A DNA stretch of 64,000 bases, taken from contig NW_004955466.1 in assembly GCF_000276665.1 (NCBI RefSeq), positions 7,617,737 to 7,681,736 of the forward strand, written 5' to 3'. Positions 46,441 to 58,194 of this stretch are shown here, piece by piece (the first letter of the stretch is position 1; every line of letters starts with the position of its first letter). This DNA comes from Chinchilla lanigera (Eukaryota > Chordata > Mammalia > Rodentia > Chinchillidae). A program made the position numbers and the translations under genes. The notes beneath the pieces were generated by a model. It worked only from the letters and a program-made list of their open reading frames with translations. It did not search any database and had not been told where the DNA came from.

Positions 46441-47084
46441 TAGTAGAGATGAGAGTTAACTACAAGTGAAAATTAAGAGACTGCAATTCTGGATTTGCCT
46501 CTTTCAACAAATAATGATAAAATATTAGCCAAAAAAACTTTATCTCACTCTCTGTTCTGAATCCTTATAATGAACGGTACTGCATTTTAATGCACTTAAA
46601 ATGCATAAAATTCATTAAGCATCAAAATACATCCTGCTTTGTGATACCACCTATCTAGATAGCTACTAAATCCTTATTGACATTTTATTCACTTAATAGC
46701 TTATTTCCTCAGCCAGATTGTATATCCTGTATCCTCACACATCACTGGTGCTGTCTCTGTAATCCAATACTGACACAGTACACCTAACATGAGTACACTG
46801 ATCCTTTTGGCTTAGAATAACTTGGTGCTAAATATCCTGTCTGTTCCACGACTCCATAGCTGTTTATTCATAATAATCAAGCCACCATATGCCCTGTGCC
46901 TGTAATACCACAAGTTCCTGGAAGCAGAACTGGCCTTCAGCCTTTACAACCTGTAGATAAAACAGTGTCAATATACTGGAAGCATGGGCTCATTCAAATG
47001 GAACTACATCCAAATTTCCCTCTACATCTAGAAATCTGTTGCTTTACTGAGGAAGAGTAGATGTGAAGGGAAAAGGATATGGAA
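46441..47084. other. No feature seen
   Basis: AT-rich non-coding sequence, no landmarks. Confidence 0.45.
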
Positions 47085-47215
47085 TTAAAAGACCTATATC
47101 GTATAGAACTGATATTGACACTTGTTAGCTGTGCGACTTACCATTTGTTGTTTAACTTCTCTGAATTTCCATTTTCTTATATTTAACTGGTAATAATAAC
47201 TTGCCTTGTCTCACA
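47085..47215 (+). repeat. MIR SINE
   Basis: cttgttagctgtgcgactta, then ttaacttctctgaatttcca, then aactggtaataataacttgc. Confidence 0.7.
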
Positions 47216-47227
47216 ATGTTGGTATCT

Positions 47228-47312
47228 GGGCCAGGGAGATAGCTCAGCAGCACAAGCACCTGCCTGGCAAGTGCGAGATCCTAAGTTTAATTCTCAGTAC
47301 CAAAAAAAAAGG
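47228..47312 (+). repeat. ID SINE
   Basis: gggccagggagatagctcag, then cctaagtttaattctcagta, then an A tail. ggtatctgg is found at 47221-47229 and 47340-47348, a possible target duplication including about 27 nt of extra 3' sequence. Confidence 0.88.
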
Positions 47313-47415
47313 AGAACACCATCCTAAAAGTCTATCAATGGTATCTGGAACAAAGTGACTAATATGACGGAAAAGAAGGACAGTAAGCAACATTTATTAA
47401 GCACTACAACACTCA

Positions 47416-47750
47416 CAGTTGCCCTGCATTATACAAGATGATTGGTTGCAGGATCTCCCCATGAATACTAAAATCTCAGTATGCTCAAGTTCCTTATATA
47501 AAATGGTACAATGTTTGCACATGACCTATGCAATTCTCCCATATATGTTAAATCATCTCTGGATTATAACACTTATTACAATATAAATGCTATACAAATC
47601 ATTGCTATGCTGTATTGTTTAGGGAATAATAAAGAGAAGAACAAAGTCTGTACACATACAGCACAGACTTTTTTTGAAATATATTCAGTCCACGGTTGGT
47701 TAAGTATGCAGATGTGCAGCTGTAGATACAGAAGATTGATTATATTCATC
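47416..47750 (+). mobile_element. Tigger-like non-autonomous DNA transposon, second copy
   Basis: cagttgccctgcattataca at the left, gctgtattgtttagggaata in the middle, gtccacggttggttaagtat near the right end. Collinear with 35622-36230. Confidence 0.65.
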
Positions 47751-47764
47751 GGTTGATATATAAT

Positions 47765-47880
47765 ACTGTATTCTATTTAAGGATTATACTCAGAGGTAGC
47801 TAGTGTATCTGCACTCAACAGATGACATTACTGAGGCTCAGAAATGTTGAGCAACAGGTAAGTTCCTTCTGACTCCCAAA
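47765..47880 (-). repeat. MIR SINE fragment
   Basis: agatgacattactgaggctc, then agaaatgttgagcaacaggt. Confidence 0.55.
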
Positions 47881-48368
47881 TCCATATTCTCTCCATTACT
47901 CTCTTCTCTGTAAACACAAAGCACAGATACCAAATATTCCATCACTCAGTGGCCAGAGGACTATGGAGGTCAGACAATAGCCTGGGTCTCAAAATGAAGA
48001 TGCCAAAGGCAAACAGGCATCAACAAGGGACCCAAGGAGTCCTTGTCTGTCCACAGTCTTGGGACTGACAAAAATCATAGAATACAGTGTTTCCCTTCTA
48101 TACACAAAGTGGAGAGTACTGGTTGTGGCTCTGTCCTGCCAAGCCAGGTATGCACTCAGAACCTGTAAACTGCACTGTAAATACAAAAACACACTGACCA
48201 GAGATGCCTACAGGATAAAATTACTGGTCATCTGGTCATTGTTGGGCCCCATAAAAGCCCTGCCTATAACATGGAGCTATAACCAAATTTGAAAGCAAGA
48301 TAGGAAAGGAAAGAGAGTAGAGAGAAATTCACTTACTTGTAAGAACCATCTGCTTAACATTGTCCCCA
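47881..48368. other. No feature seen
   Basis: Overlapping plus and minus frames near 48.0-48.3 kb have no splice or family support. Confidence 0.45.
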
Positions 48369-48708
48369 TGTGATAGTTAAGCTTAACTGTGGCAACTTGA
48401 TTGTCTTGGGAGCTGCCTGCGGGATTGACAGATCACACTTTTGGATATGGCTGGGTGGGTCATGCAGGATGCAGGAAGGATCTGGTCCCTTGCCTCTATT
48501 TCATTTATGCTACTCCTCTGCTGTGCTTCCCTGTCTCCAAGAACTAAGCAGATTTGTTTCACCATGCTCTTTCTGCCATAATGTTTCTGTCTTGGAGCTA
48601 GATGATCATGGAACTAATCCCCTAAATCTTAAGCTAAATTAAACCTCTCCTCCTTTAAGTTGTGAGTGTAAGGTATTATGTTCCAGCAAAGGGAATCCTG
48701 ACTAATAC
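48369..48708 (+). mobile_element. MaLR-type solo LTR, sense
   Basis: tgatagttaagcttaactgt, then caacttgattgtcttgggag at the left; taagctaaattaaacctctc (polyadenylation region), then atcctgactaatac at the right. Confidence 0.7.
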
Positions 48709-49433
48709 TCCCTATGACATACCAAGTACATGCCTAGCATCTGACTTACAATGATGAGAAAAATCAGATCTCTGCTTTCAGTGACTATAGAAAGTAACTG
48801 CAATAACACCAACTCGTTCTTTCTTTGATACTGAAAGGTTTTTGGAGGAATACAAAGCAGGCGGCAAAGTCAGGCTCACTTAAGACACCAGAAACACTCC
48901 AAATACACATAGAAAATAATGGGAGTCCATGAAAAAGTTCCAAACACAAATACAGGATATTAAAAATACATTTGACAGTATGGAAAGCAGAAGTAATGAA
49001 TGTGAAGACAAAGCATCAGATCTAGAGGACAAGGCTGTGATCAAGAATCAATTTATGAGAGATACCTTAAAAATAATAAAAGAACATGAAAAATGAATCT
49101 AACAGCTGCTATATGACTCCAAGAAAACTAACCTAAGAGTAATTGGAATTAATGAAAAATAAGAAGACATCACAAAGGGCATAAAATCCAGTTTATAGAA
49201 GCAATAGTAGAAAACTTTCCAGACATGGAAAACTTAACATATAGATGAGTGAATCGTATAGAACACCAAATAGCCATGATCAAATAAAAACCACTCCATA
49301 CCACATGAAAAGTAAAATGCCAAAAATCCAGCACAAGAGCAGATTCTTAACCACTGTTAGAGAAATGCAATTCATCACCTATAAAGGAGAACCCACCAGA
49401 ATTTCAATAGATTTATCAACATAAATCCTAAAG

Positions 49434-49661
49434 ATGAAGAGAGCTTGGAATGAAGTGTTACAAGCTCTAAAACAAGACAACTTCCAACTCAGACTATTAT
49501 ATCCTGCAAAATTACCTTTCAAAATTGATGGAGGAATAAGATATTTCCATGAGAAAGAGAACTTCATGACCACCAAACCAATACTCAAAAACATCCCAAG
49601 GATATCCTACAAAGAGTCAATGAAGCTAAAAATGCCAACAGATCCAATAAAGTCAACATAG
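49434..49661 (+). pseudogene. L1-D ORF1 C-terminal remnant
   Basis: Encodes KRAWNEVLQALKQDNFQLRL, then GGIRYFHEKENFMTTKPIL, the same ORF1 C-terminal block seen in L1-A (minus) and L1-C. Upstream frames are broken. Confidence 0.75.
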
Positions 49662-50420
49662 CAGGTAGAATTAACAATCAAGTAGAAGGGAAAGAAAGCA
49701 AAACAGCAACAGGAAAATAATACAATGATAAGAATAAGTCAATACCTATCAATTATAACAATCATAGTAGATGGACTCACTTTGCCAAACAAGACACAGA
49801 TTAGCAGAATGGGTCAAGAAATAAAATCCAACGGTATGCTGTATACAAGAAATTTATTCAACACAAAAAATTCATAGACTAAAACTTCAAAGGATAAAAA
49901 ACAATACTTCAAGCAATGAGGACCAGAAAACAAGCAGAACTAGTTATGTAATTTTTAGAAAAGGTGGATTTCAAGTCAAAACTGATCAAAAGAGCCAAAT
50001 AACATACCAAGTGCACACCTAGCACTCTGCCTTCAGTGATTACAGATAACCAACAATTGCAATAACACCTACTCTCTCTGTGACATCGCATATTGGCTAA
50101 CGGAACAGGAAAAGATAACAGTCATAAACATTTATGCACCAATCTACAGTGCATCCAATCTCCTAACACACATAGAAATGGACATACAAGATAAATATCA
50201 ATACAATTATAGTGGGGAACCTCAAAACCACATCATCACAAATAGATCAACTGAAGAAAAAAATCAACAAAGAAATATCAGAGTTGAACCAAACCTTGGA
50301 ATAAATGAACTTAATAGATATCTATAGTGTTCTGCCCCAAAACAACAGAATACACATTCCTTTTGGTACCATATGGTACTTTATCCAAAATAGACCTCAG
50401 ACAAGCTAATAAAACATACC

Positions 50421-50783
50421 TGTCTTGGTTACTTTTTTCTTGTTGCTGAGACAAAATACCTGATGCCCAGGATTAAGGAAGGAAAGGCTTATTTAGCTCA
50501 CAATTTGTTGAGGTTTCAGTCCATACTCAGCTGGCTCCAAGGCAGAGTGGCATACGGCAGAGGGCAACAGTTCATGGTAGTGGAAGATAGCAAAAGCAAC
50601 AACAGCAAAAAGGGAGGAGTAACAGCAAGCAGCCTCTTTCCCTCCCTTACACTGTATGCAAACTATCTGCCCCAGGGTGGGTGTAGCACTCACATCCATA
50701 ATTCCAGCATTGGGCCATAAATCAATCATAAACTCTGGAAGCCTGCCCCATGACTGCATGAGGCTTTCAAACACAACCATAAC
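50421..50783 (-). mobile_element. MaLR-type solo LTR, antisense
   Basis: tgtcttggttacttttttct at the left and acacaaccataaca at the right. Shares long blocks with 15687-16055 (for example acactgtatgcaaactatct against acactgtatgcaaactacct). Inserted in L1-D endonuclease sequence. Confidence 0.82.
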
Positions 50784-51339
50784 AGTGCATAAGTAAATGC
50801 AAAAGAATTGAAATTTTGCCATGTATATGAGGTCATATTCCAGTGAAACTAGAAATCAATAGCAACAGAAACTATAAAAACATACAGAAATTAAACAACA
50901 GACTCTTGAATAATCAGGGAGTCACAGGGTCCCAGAGAAAATTTAAAAAGAAATAAGGCAATTCCTAGAATTAAATGACCTTCAAATCTCAAAAGAGCTC
51001 CAGCTGCCACATTTATAGGGACAACCGGCACAGCAGCTTCCCCACCCACTTTCCGAGCTCTGAATAAATGCTTCAACACCACCTCTAATCCCACTTTCTC
51101 CTGCTTCTGCCCTGCCCAGCACTGCTTCACGTGCCTCCTCCTTTGTGATGTCTCCTTTTTCTTTTCTTCAGATCTTCAACTCTGTATTTAGAGTAACCTC
51201 TACTCCCACAATCCCACTCCCAACTTCAGCCACACCCAAGATACTTCAAGCTTTGCCCTCTTAACAATCTATTTCCCACCTCCCCTACCCTCCATAAAAC
51301 AAACCCAGTTTTGGGTTTCATTCCCCTATTCTTTCTCCT

Positions 51340-51560
51340 TTTGCACTCTGTGCTCATCCCTATAGACACACGTACCAAGGTAATCTGAAACTGTCTTTAT
51401 TTGTACCTGTCCTCCACCAGGTATAACTCCTTAAGAGTGGAAATAGTGTTTCTCTTTGTCTATATGTCTGTCTGTCTCTTTCTCTCCACATCCCCAGGCC
51501 TATGTAACCTACTTTCAAGCCCACAGCACCTGCACAGTAAATAAATAACTACCTGCTGAA
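51340..51560 (+). repeat. L2-type 3' end
   Basis: gtataactccttaagagtgg, then cagtaaataaataactacct, then gctgaatgaa. The 0.3 kb before it is CT-rich and may belong to it. Confidence 0.45.
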
Positions 51561-52433
51561 TGAAGGTGATAAGTACTTAGCCCCATCTTATAATAATTAG
51601 GTAATTTGAAACCCTAAGCACATCTAACATGGAAAAGTACCTATCACCATCACCAGCAGAGTGGAAGCTTAAGATGGATCTGTTTAATGAATCAATTATA
51701 TATTCCATTAACCTTTACAGGATTAACTGTTTTGTTCTTCCATTCTACTTGGATTAAAGGGGCTTTTGAACTCTGGGTTCTGACCCCAACTTTTATTTAA
51801 AAAATACATAGCAAGTTCCAAACTGCTTACAAAGCATTGCCTACAACCTGACCCACTGGTAAGCAGGGGCTATGTGCACTACAGGGAAATAGTGCTTACC
51901 AAATTTAGGTCTATTAATCTGTTTTCATTTCTTTTCCTTAAACCTGCAAATTGATATCTACTTGTATTTGATCCTACCTTTCTTTATCTACGTGTTCTTT
52001 TTCCTCCAGATCAAAGGGTTTCAACATTATATGGTATGGCAATGATGAACAGAACTGTCTGACCAAATAATTAGGACAAGACATATGTATATCATGTAAA
52101 TTTCACACATATACCTATATGAAGACAAATCAAAGCAGCATACATATGTAGAAATAATTTATGTTTTTAAACTAAGATACTAAATACCGTGGGCACTACT
52201 TCATAGTAAATTCTAAAACATACGATAAAGCTGATTATGATGCAAATTGGATCTAGGGGGCTAGGGTGTCTAGTAACATGTCAAATAACCTTCTCACAAG
52301 AATCTAACCCCAACCACACTCTAGAGGCAGGTTATGCCTAGAGGTTTTACCCTCCATATTCAAAAATTACCTTCTCAATGCATCAAGGAAATGGATATAT
52401 GAATATTCTAGGCCACTTGGATGGAAAGACAGT
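51561..52433. other. No feature seen
   Basis: AT-rich non-coding sequence without landmarks. Confidence 0.45.
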
Positions 52434-52839
52434 ATGTTATGGTTTACATCTAGATGTCCCCCCAAAGCCTCATACAGTACAGATGGGGTTTTAGGAAAGT
52501 GATTGGATCATGGGAACATGATACTCAACAATGTATTAGTCCGATGATGAGTTTATAAATAAATGTGACATTGGGAGGTGATGCCTGGTTGGAGGAGGTG
52601 GGTCAGGGGGGTGTGGCCTGGAAGAGTCTCTCTCCCTCTCTCCTCCATTGATCTCCCTCTGCTTTGTGTGGATGCCAGGAGCAATTCTCTGCCATGCCCC
52701 TCTGCCATCCCACCCTGCTTTGGAGTCAGCCAAGACTATGGTCTGAAACCTCTGCAAACTATGAGCCAAACTAAACCTTTCCTCTTAGAGTTGTGAATAT
52801 CAAATACTGTGTCTCAGCAAAGAGAAAGTAACTAAGACA
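52434..52839 (+). mobile_element. MaLR-type solo LTR, sense
   Basis: tgttatggtttacatctaga, then gtgattggatcatgggaaca at the left; tggtctgaaacctctgcaaa, then aactaaacctttcctcttag, then aactaagaca at the right. The best preserved LTR in the window. The overlapping 72-77-codon frames are LTR sequence. Confidence 0.85.
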
Positions 52840-52984
52840 TACTGCAACTGTCTCACCCATGAAAGTCACAGACAAAGTAAATTGTGGCTTTGGGTATGAT
52901 TCTCAGCCAAGTTCACCCTCAGAAGGGTAAATCTTTCATGACTTTCTAAAAGATGACTATGTGGGACAGTTCTTATTGTATTTG

Positions 52985-53215
52985 GGATGACAGGGGCTTT
53001 TTGCAGCTTTGCTGAAATATAATCAAATAACGTAACACAGCATAAAATTCATCAATTTGAAGTGTTTAATTCAATGCTATGCAACCATCATCACAATCAA
53101 TTTCAGAACATTTTCAACACACCTCCCCCCAAAACAACTCATATCTCTTACTCATCACTAAATCTCCTACCCTTGAATTCCCCTCCTTTCCACCCCTAGC
53201 CAACCATTAATCTAC
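52985..53215 (-). mobile_element. L1M-type 3' region, antisense
   Basis: ctgaaatataatcaaataac, then gctatgcaaccatcatcaca, then tccacccctagccaaccatt is a widespread old L1 3' UTR pattern in reverse. Confidence 0.6.
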
Positions 53216-53479
53216 TATGCAGGTATATATATGTAATTGGATATTATGAATATTATGAACATATTCCAGCAGCCTTTGGAAGATAAAAAAATAAATCCAG
53301 AAGTTTCCTCTTTGAACCAAACTCTCGCATACTTAGATGCTACCCATTATTACTTCCTGTACAAAGCCTGTCTCCTTTCTGTCAAGAATCAATCCACTCC
53401 AAGTTATGACTTTATCAAAATTTTCTAATTTTTCCATAGAGAGTTCCCATTGAATCACTGCATGAGTCAGAGTGAATGT

Positions 53480-53600
53480 CTTCTGTCACCCCCTATTCAT
53501 GTGACTTAGAACAAGTGAACTGTATTCTCTAGATCTCAGTTTCCTCAATGGTCACATCAGGGGATTTCTGTGGCTTCTAAATTACTTTCAGCCCTGAAAT
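53480..53600 (+). repeat. MIR SINE
   Basis: tgtgacttagaacaagtgaa, then agatctcagtttcctcaatg. Confidence 0.65.
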
Positions 53601-54099
53601 AACATCAGTCTTCTCATGAACTGGCTCATATTTGCTTTTCTTGTTTTCATGATTAGCAGAAGTAAAGAGATATCTCCAAGTTCAGCTACCTACCTGTTCA
53701 TGTAGACTGGTAACTATTTGCCTTTCAAATGAGGTTGGACTATTTTTTTCCACCTTTAAAATACACTGTGAACATCATCTCCATTTCTGAACAGCCCCAC
53801 AGTGTTTTTCTAACTATAGTGTTTGTGCTAAATGTGAATAGACCTGCAAATTAATGCAGTTAGCTCACTCAAAACCCAGACTGGCAAGTCTCTTTCTCTG
53901 AACTCTACTGAACAGGAGTCAGTTTTGAAAGCATGACTGTATTTAATACAGAGAGAAGGCTTCTATTTATTTTTGTGTTATTCTATTTTTTAACACATCG
54001 CATATATTTTAAAGGGTCTTTTAAAGAAAACTTGCAAAATATTAAATAGATTTTAATAGTTAAAATATATGCCTTACTGTTTATATGCTTTACAAATAT
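53601..54099. other. No feature seen
   Basis: AT-rich non-coding sequence without landmarks. Confidence 0.45.
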
Positions 54100-54245
54100 A
54101 GTCCTCAGGACAGTATTGTAGTAAGTAGGCAGATACTACAATCTCCCTCATTTAACACATAAGGAAACTGAGGCACAGAGTAGTTAACATGCCCAAAGTT
54201 GCCTAGGCTTCAATCCCAGGTACTCTGGTCCCAGAGCACATATTA
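54100..54245 (-). repeat. MIR SINE
   Basis: aggaaactgaggcacagagt, then agttgcctaggcttcaatcc, then tactctggtcccagagcaca. Confidence 0.75.
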
Positions 54246-55475
54246 TTCAACTTGAAAGCAAATAACATGGCATCTTTGATACTTGTCAACAACCAAATGC
54301 AACAGATAAATCATGGCCTTGATTTAGTTTCTTTGCAGCTTTTTATGTTACAGGTATGAAAGGCCACTGTCTGAAAATCCATTTGGTTTCATCAATGCTT
54401 GGCTTCAATCAATAATAATATACTCTTCACTAATGGAGATAAAGGTTAAACCCACCTTTGAATGTGATAAATAACCAAATGACAGCCTTACTGTGTCACA
54501 GACTGGCAGTCTGCTCCTGGCAAGAAGTGAACCTGCTAGTTCCACTTAATTGTGTGCAAGAGAAAGTAAGAACAAATTTTAAAACACAAATCTGGACACA
54601 TTTTGGACTGGTATAGTAATAGCTTTTATATATCCTTTATCAAGGACATTTCACAATAATCTCCAGATAGTGGATCTGTCACTTTTTATGGTGTTTGGAT
54701 TTTCAGCGTTTTATGAGCAGGTTCTATTTGTAAACACTTTCAAGACTAGTTTTCCCCTAGCTGGAAGCACCATATAAACTGGACCAAACTATTCTATTAA
54801 AAAGAAGCTACTGCAATAAAGAACTCAGAAAAAAACAGACAAAAATATTTTTTATCTGAGCAGAAAAATATATTTCAATTTGTATATTGAATCTTTTTGG
54901 TAATGGTCACATTTTCCTCCTGCCCTAACATCTTTCCCAAAGCTGAACACCCTGTGACTTATTACCACTATCTGGTGATGCCCAGCCATGGAGGGAGGGG
55001 GAAGACTGCATGGTGGATGATGGTCACCTACCCGCTGCTGTTAAAAATCTGTCAATTGGCAAGTAAAGCCTTCTGATTTGTGAGCAATTTCCAAAAGGAA
55101 AAAAATTAGAACTACCATCTGGGAAGTGGGAAGAAGATATCATTTGGCAAAAATATTTCAGAAAATACAGGAAAACACAGAAACACACACAAACACATCA
55201 ACGTGTACACACACATACACATGGAAAACGGCAACAGCCTTAAGGTTAAGCTTCCCACTTTCTCCTACTACAAACCTTCTTCCCAACTAGACTAACACGC
55301 AAAGGGTGCACAGAGGGAGTGGGTAACAGAACAGCTGGATTCTATTGATAGACTCACTGCTGACTCACTACCTGATTTCAAGCAAACCACCTGTTATGAA
55401 TTTAGGGCATAGTTTATCAATTTGCAAAGCAGGTGTGAGCTTTCTCGCCTTCCACAAATCATGAAGCTTATTTAA
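54246..55475. other. No assignable feature (1.2 kb)
   Basis: Largely unique-looking sequence. I see no SINE, LINE or LTR landmark and no coding frame. Confidence 0.45.
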
Positions 55476-56009
55476 ATGAGGATTTCAAAGAACTGTGCTA
55501 TTCTAGGGATAGAACTCCCAAAGGGAAGTGTAGCATCATTTTTAGTGTTCCACATGATCTCCCTACACTCATCAAGAATCTACACAATCAAGAGAAAACC
55601 AGTAATGGGCATCAGTATTTGTTCCCACAGGTGCAGCATGCAGTGGAAGAGCCCAGTGCCAGTTCTCAGGGTGAAGCATCGCTTCCTCGTGAGCATTAAA
55701 AAAATGTTAGGTTGTTTGCATTTCCTTCTCACTGTATATTCAGCCAAAACTTTGGACCACTTTGTTTCTAATTGTGATGCTCAGGCTGGCCCTGTGAGAA
55801 CTGCATGGATGAAAGGTAGTTGTGTGAAACAACACCCATCATTTGAAGCTCTTCCATGTCTTTTCTCTGGTCCCACATGGATCTCATTAGGTCTGTATTC
55901 ATTCTGTGATCGGAGGTGTAGCATACTGAAGGCTAAATTAGAATGCGAAGCCATCTACTGCATCTTATTGAAAAAGTTACAGATGCAGAGGAAGGAGACA
56001 GGAGAGTAA
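55476..56009 (+). other. Unexplained 177-codon ORF, coding status doubtful
   Basis: An ATG-started frame in apparently non-repetitive sequence, opposite in strand to the synaptotagmin gene. The product starts MRISKNCAILGIELPKGSVA and ends LKKLQMQRKETGE. It is rich in Cys, Ser and Lys/Arg, with a hydrophobic stretch near LGCLHFLLTVYSA, but matches no family I know. An AATAAA lies at 56063-56068, about 55 bp past the stop. No promoter or splice context is visible. A rough chance estimate for one such frame in 64 kb of six-frame AT-rich DNA is several percent, so it may well be random. Confidence 0.2.
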
Positions 56010-56243
56010 GAGGCTTAAAGTACTCTCAGAAAACTTCTCCCTATTTTTCCCACATAATTGTTAATAAAATAAATTATAAGCTGACACGAGAAACATAAAT
56101 TTAAGCCAAAGGATATTAAATGGACAGAAGTTAATTTTACAATTAATAACAAGTAAAACCCATAAAAATATCACCTTTATATACAATTTTGGAGCCACAC
56201 ACCACTGAAATGTGTAAAAAATATTTTAAGATATACATGGAGA

Positions 56244-56327
56244 GGGCCAGGGATATAGCTCAATGGCGTAAGTGCCTGCCTGACAAGCACAAAGTCCTGA
56301 GTTCAATTCCTGGTACCAAAAAAAAAA
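56244..56327 (+). repeat. ID SINE with 16-bp target-site duplication
   Basis: gggccagggatatagctcaa, then gagttcaattcctggtacca, then an A tail. aagatatacatggaga at 56228-56243 and 56328-56343, identical. Confidence 0.97.
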
Positions 56328-58194
56328 AAGATATACATGGAGAAATATTTTTAAATTTAACAGATCAAGGAGATTCAACATGGCTGAATAGAGGAGGAAC
56401 CACATTAGAGCTACTCAGGGAAAATAAACTAAAACACAGGTAAGAAAAAGGAAAGGGAAGGACATACATCTGATGTCCAAATAAATCTGAAATAAGAGTC
56501 TTGTAGATCAAACAGAACATAGACATAGGACTTTACAAAATGGCAATCTAGCCACAAGATTGCCAGCAGCATGCAACTTGTACGCTGAGCAATTTGCCAT
56601 ACTGTGAAGTCTCCAAGAACTGGATGGACTGCAAAAGTGTTGCTAACTCAAGCCAAATTGGACAGATCCGGGATATGAGGGCCCTTGCCTCTTGCACTTG
56701 CCTCTACAGCAAGGACACTGCAGCCTGGCAGAAAATTCCACCAGCACTTGCTCCCTCCCCAATGGGCTTCCAGGTTATCTTTTTGGTCATGCACCCTAGC
56801 TTACTAGGCCCCTTAATAACAAGGTTAGGGATCATGGCAGAGGTGATCCATGATCCCTCCTGCCCTTCAACCAGTGAGAGGAATGCAAACATGCAGGATT
56901 TAAATATCCATGGCTCTCCTCCCACCACCCCCGTGGGAGAGGAGATTGAAGCAGACCAAACAGCTTTCAGCTGCCCCTGAGATGGCAGCACAAGCAGTGA
57001 GGCAGTAAGGTTAGGGACCCCAACAGTGCAGTGCTACACAACAGGGGCAGAGGCAGTGAACGCAGTGAGTGGAACAGCACAACCCTTCCTGCCCTGCAGC
57101 CAGTGAGGTTGGCACTGCTCTCACAGAGAAGGAATTGAAGTGGGACCAGCTGTTCCCCCAGTGATGGCAAGACAGAGAGACAGCCCACAGCACTGTGCCC
57201 CACCACACCCAGCAACACGCAGCATGAAAGGACAGACATGTGCCATTGAAGTGGAACTAAAAAGGCTGGTCTGACTGGGAGGAGCCAACCGTACACACTG
57301 GGAGCAGCCTTGGGCTGTCAGTCTAAGGGTGCCACAGAAACTGGGAAAGACACATATGCAAACAGATTGAGGGGGGGGAGTTCTTTAGTTCTTTACCTTT
57401 ATTTTTATTCTAATCTATTTGTCTTGTTTCTCTCTTGATTGTATGATATTTACATATGAGTGAACATTCTCTCTAGTCTTTTTGGTCACTCTGATAAGCT
57501 TTTGCTTCCTCCTTTATTCTGTCTCACCTGCCCCCTTCTCCAGTTTCCTGAAACATGGGCGATCATGCTTTGTCCTCCAGCCTTGCTTCTACAACATCTC
57601 TCTTCAATTAGCTTTGTATTTTGCCCCTTATCCCTCTTAAATTTCCCCAGTACAGGGTAAAATAAAGGGAAATGTATATAAGCTCCTGAATAATGTTTAA
57701 TAATTATTTTGTTTAATTATTTTTAAAATTATTTTGTTTAATTATTTGTTTAATAATTGTAGACCTTATCTCTGTGGTTAAAGATACCAAATTAATTGTT
57801 ATCACAGTGTGTCAGGTTTTAGGTTGTGCTTGATGCTATCATTATTTCAAATTGTGCTACTTTCACAAGGATGTCATTCATACTTGCAATCAGTCAGTTG
57901 TTCTCCCTTGTACAACAACATTGATTCTCTGGGGTCAAAATCATCACCATAGTCCACTACCAAAGGACTGGGTACTGAGCCAAATAGAAATATTGCATCC
58001 TTAATAAACTGGGAAGGTAGGATCTTGGGACAGAAAAAAGACCAAGAACCACCTACTTCTATAAGGTATATCTGAGGAACATACATCCCTTAAGAAAGCC
58101 TCAGTGGTAGTAATAAAGCAATCTACTATAAGAAACTTACAAGATCAACACACAAAAAAATAAAGTTAAAAAAGAGAAAATAACAAGGTGCAGA

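Larger units (their letters stand above)
48715..51000 (+). mobile_element. L1-D: 5'-truncated L1, interrupted
   Basis: From about 48.83 kb, ORF1 then ORF2 endonuclease sequence in forward orientation, ending near 51.0 kb. The reverse transcriptase and 3' UTR are missing. A MaLR LTR lies at 50421-50783. A roughly 90-bp segment at 50003-50088 replaces normal L1 sequence and resembles 48716-48820. Confidence 0.7.

Noticed and set aside
56594..57296. 128-codon plus frame and 109-codon minus frame
   Set aside because: They lie in the GC-richer L1-C 5' UTR, overlap each other and show no ORF1 or ORF2 resemblance.
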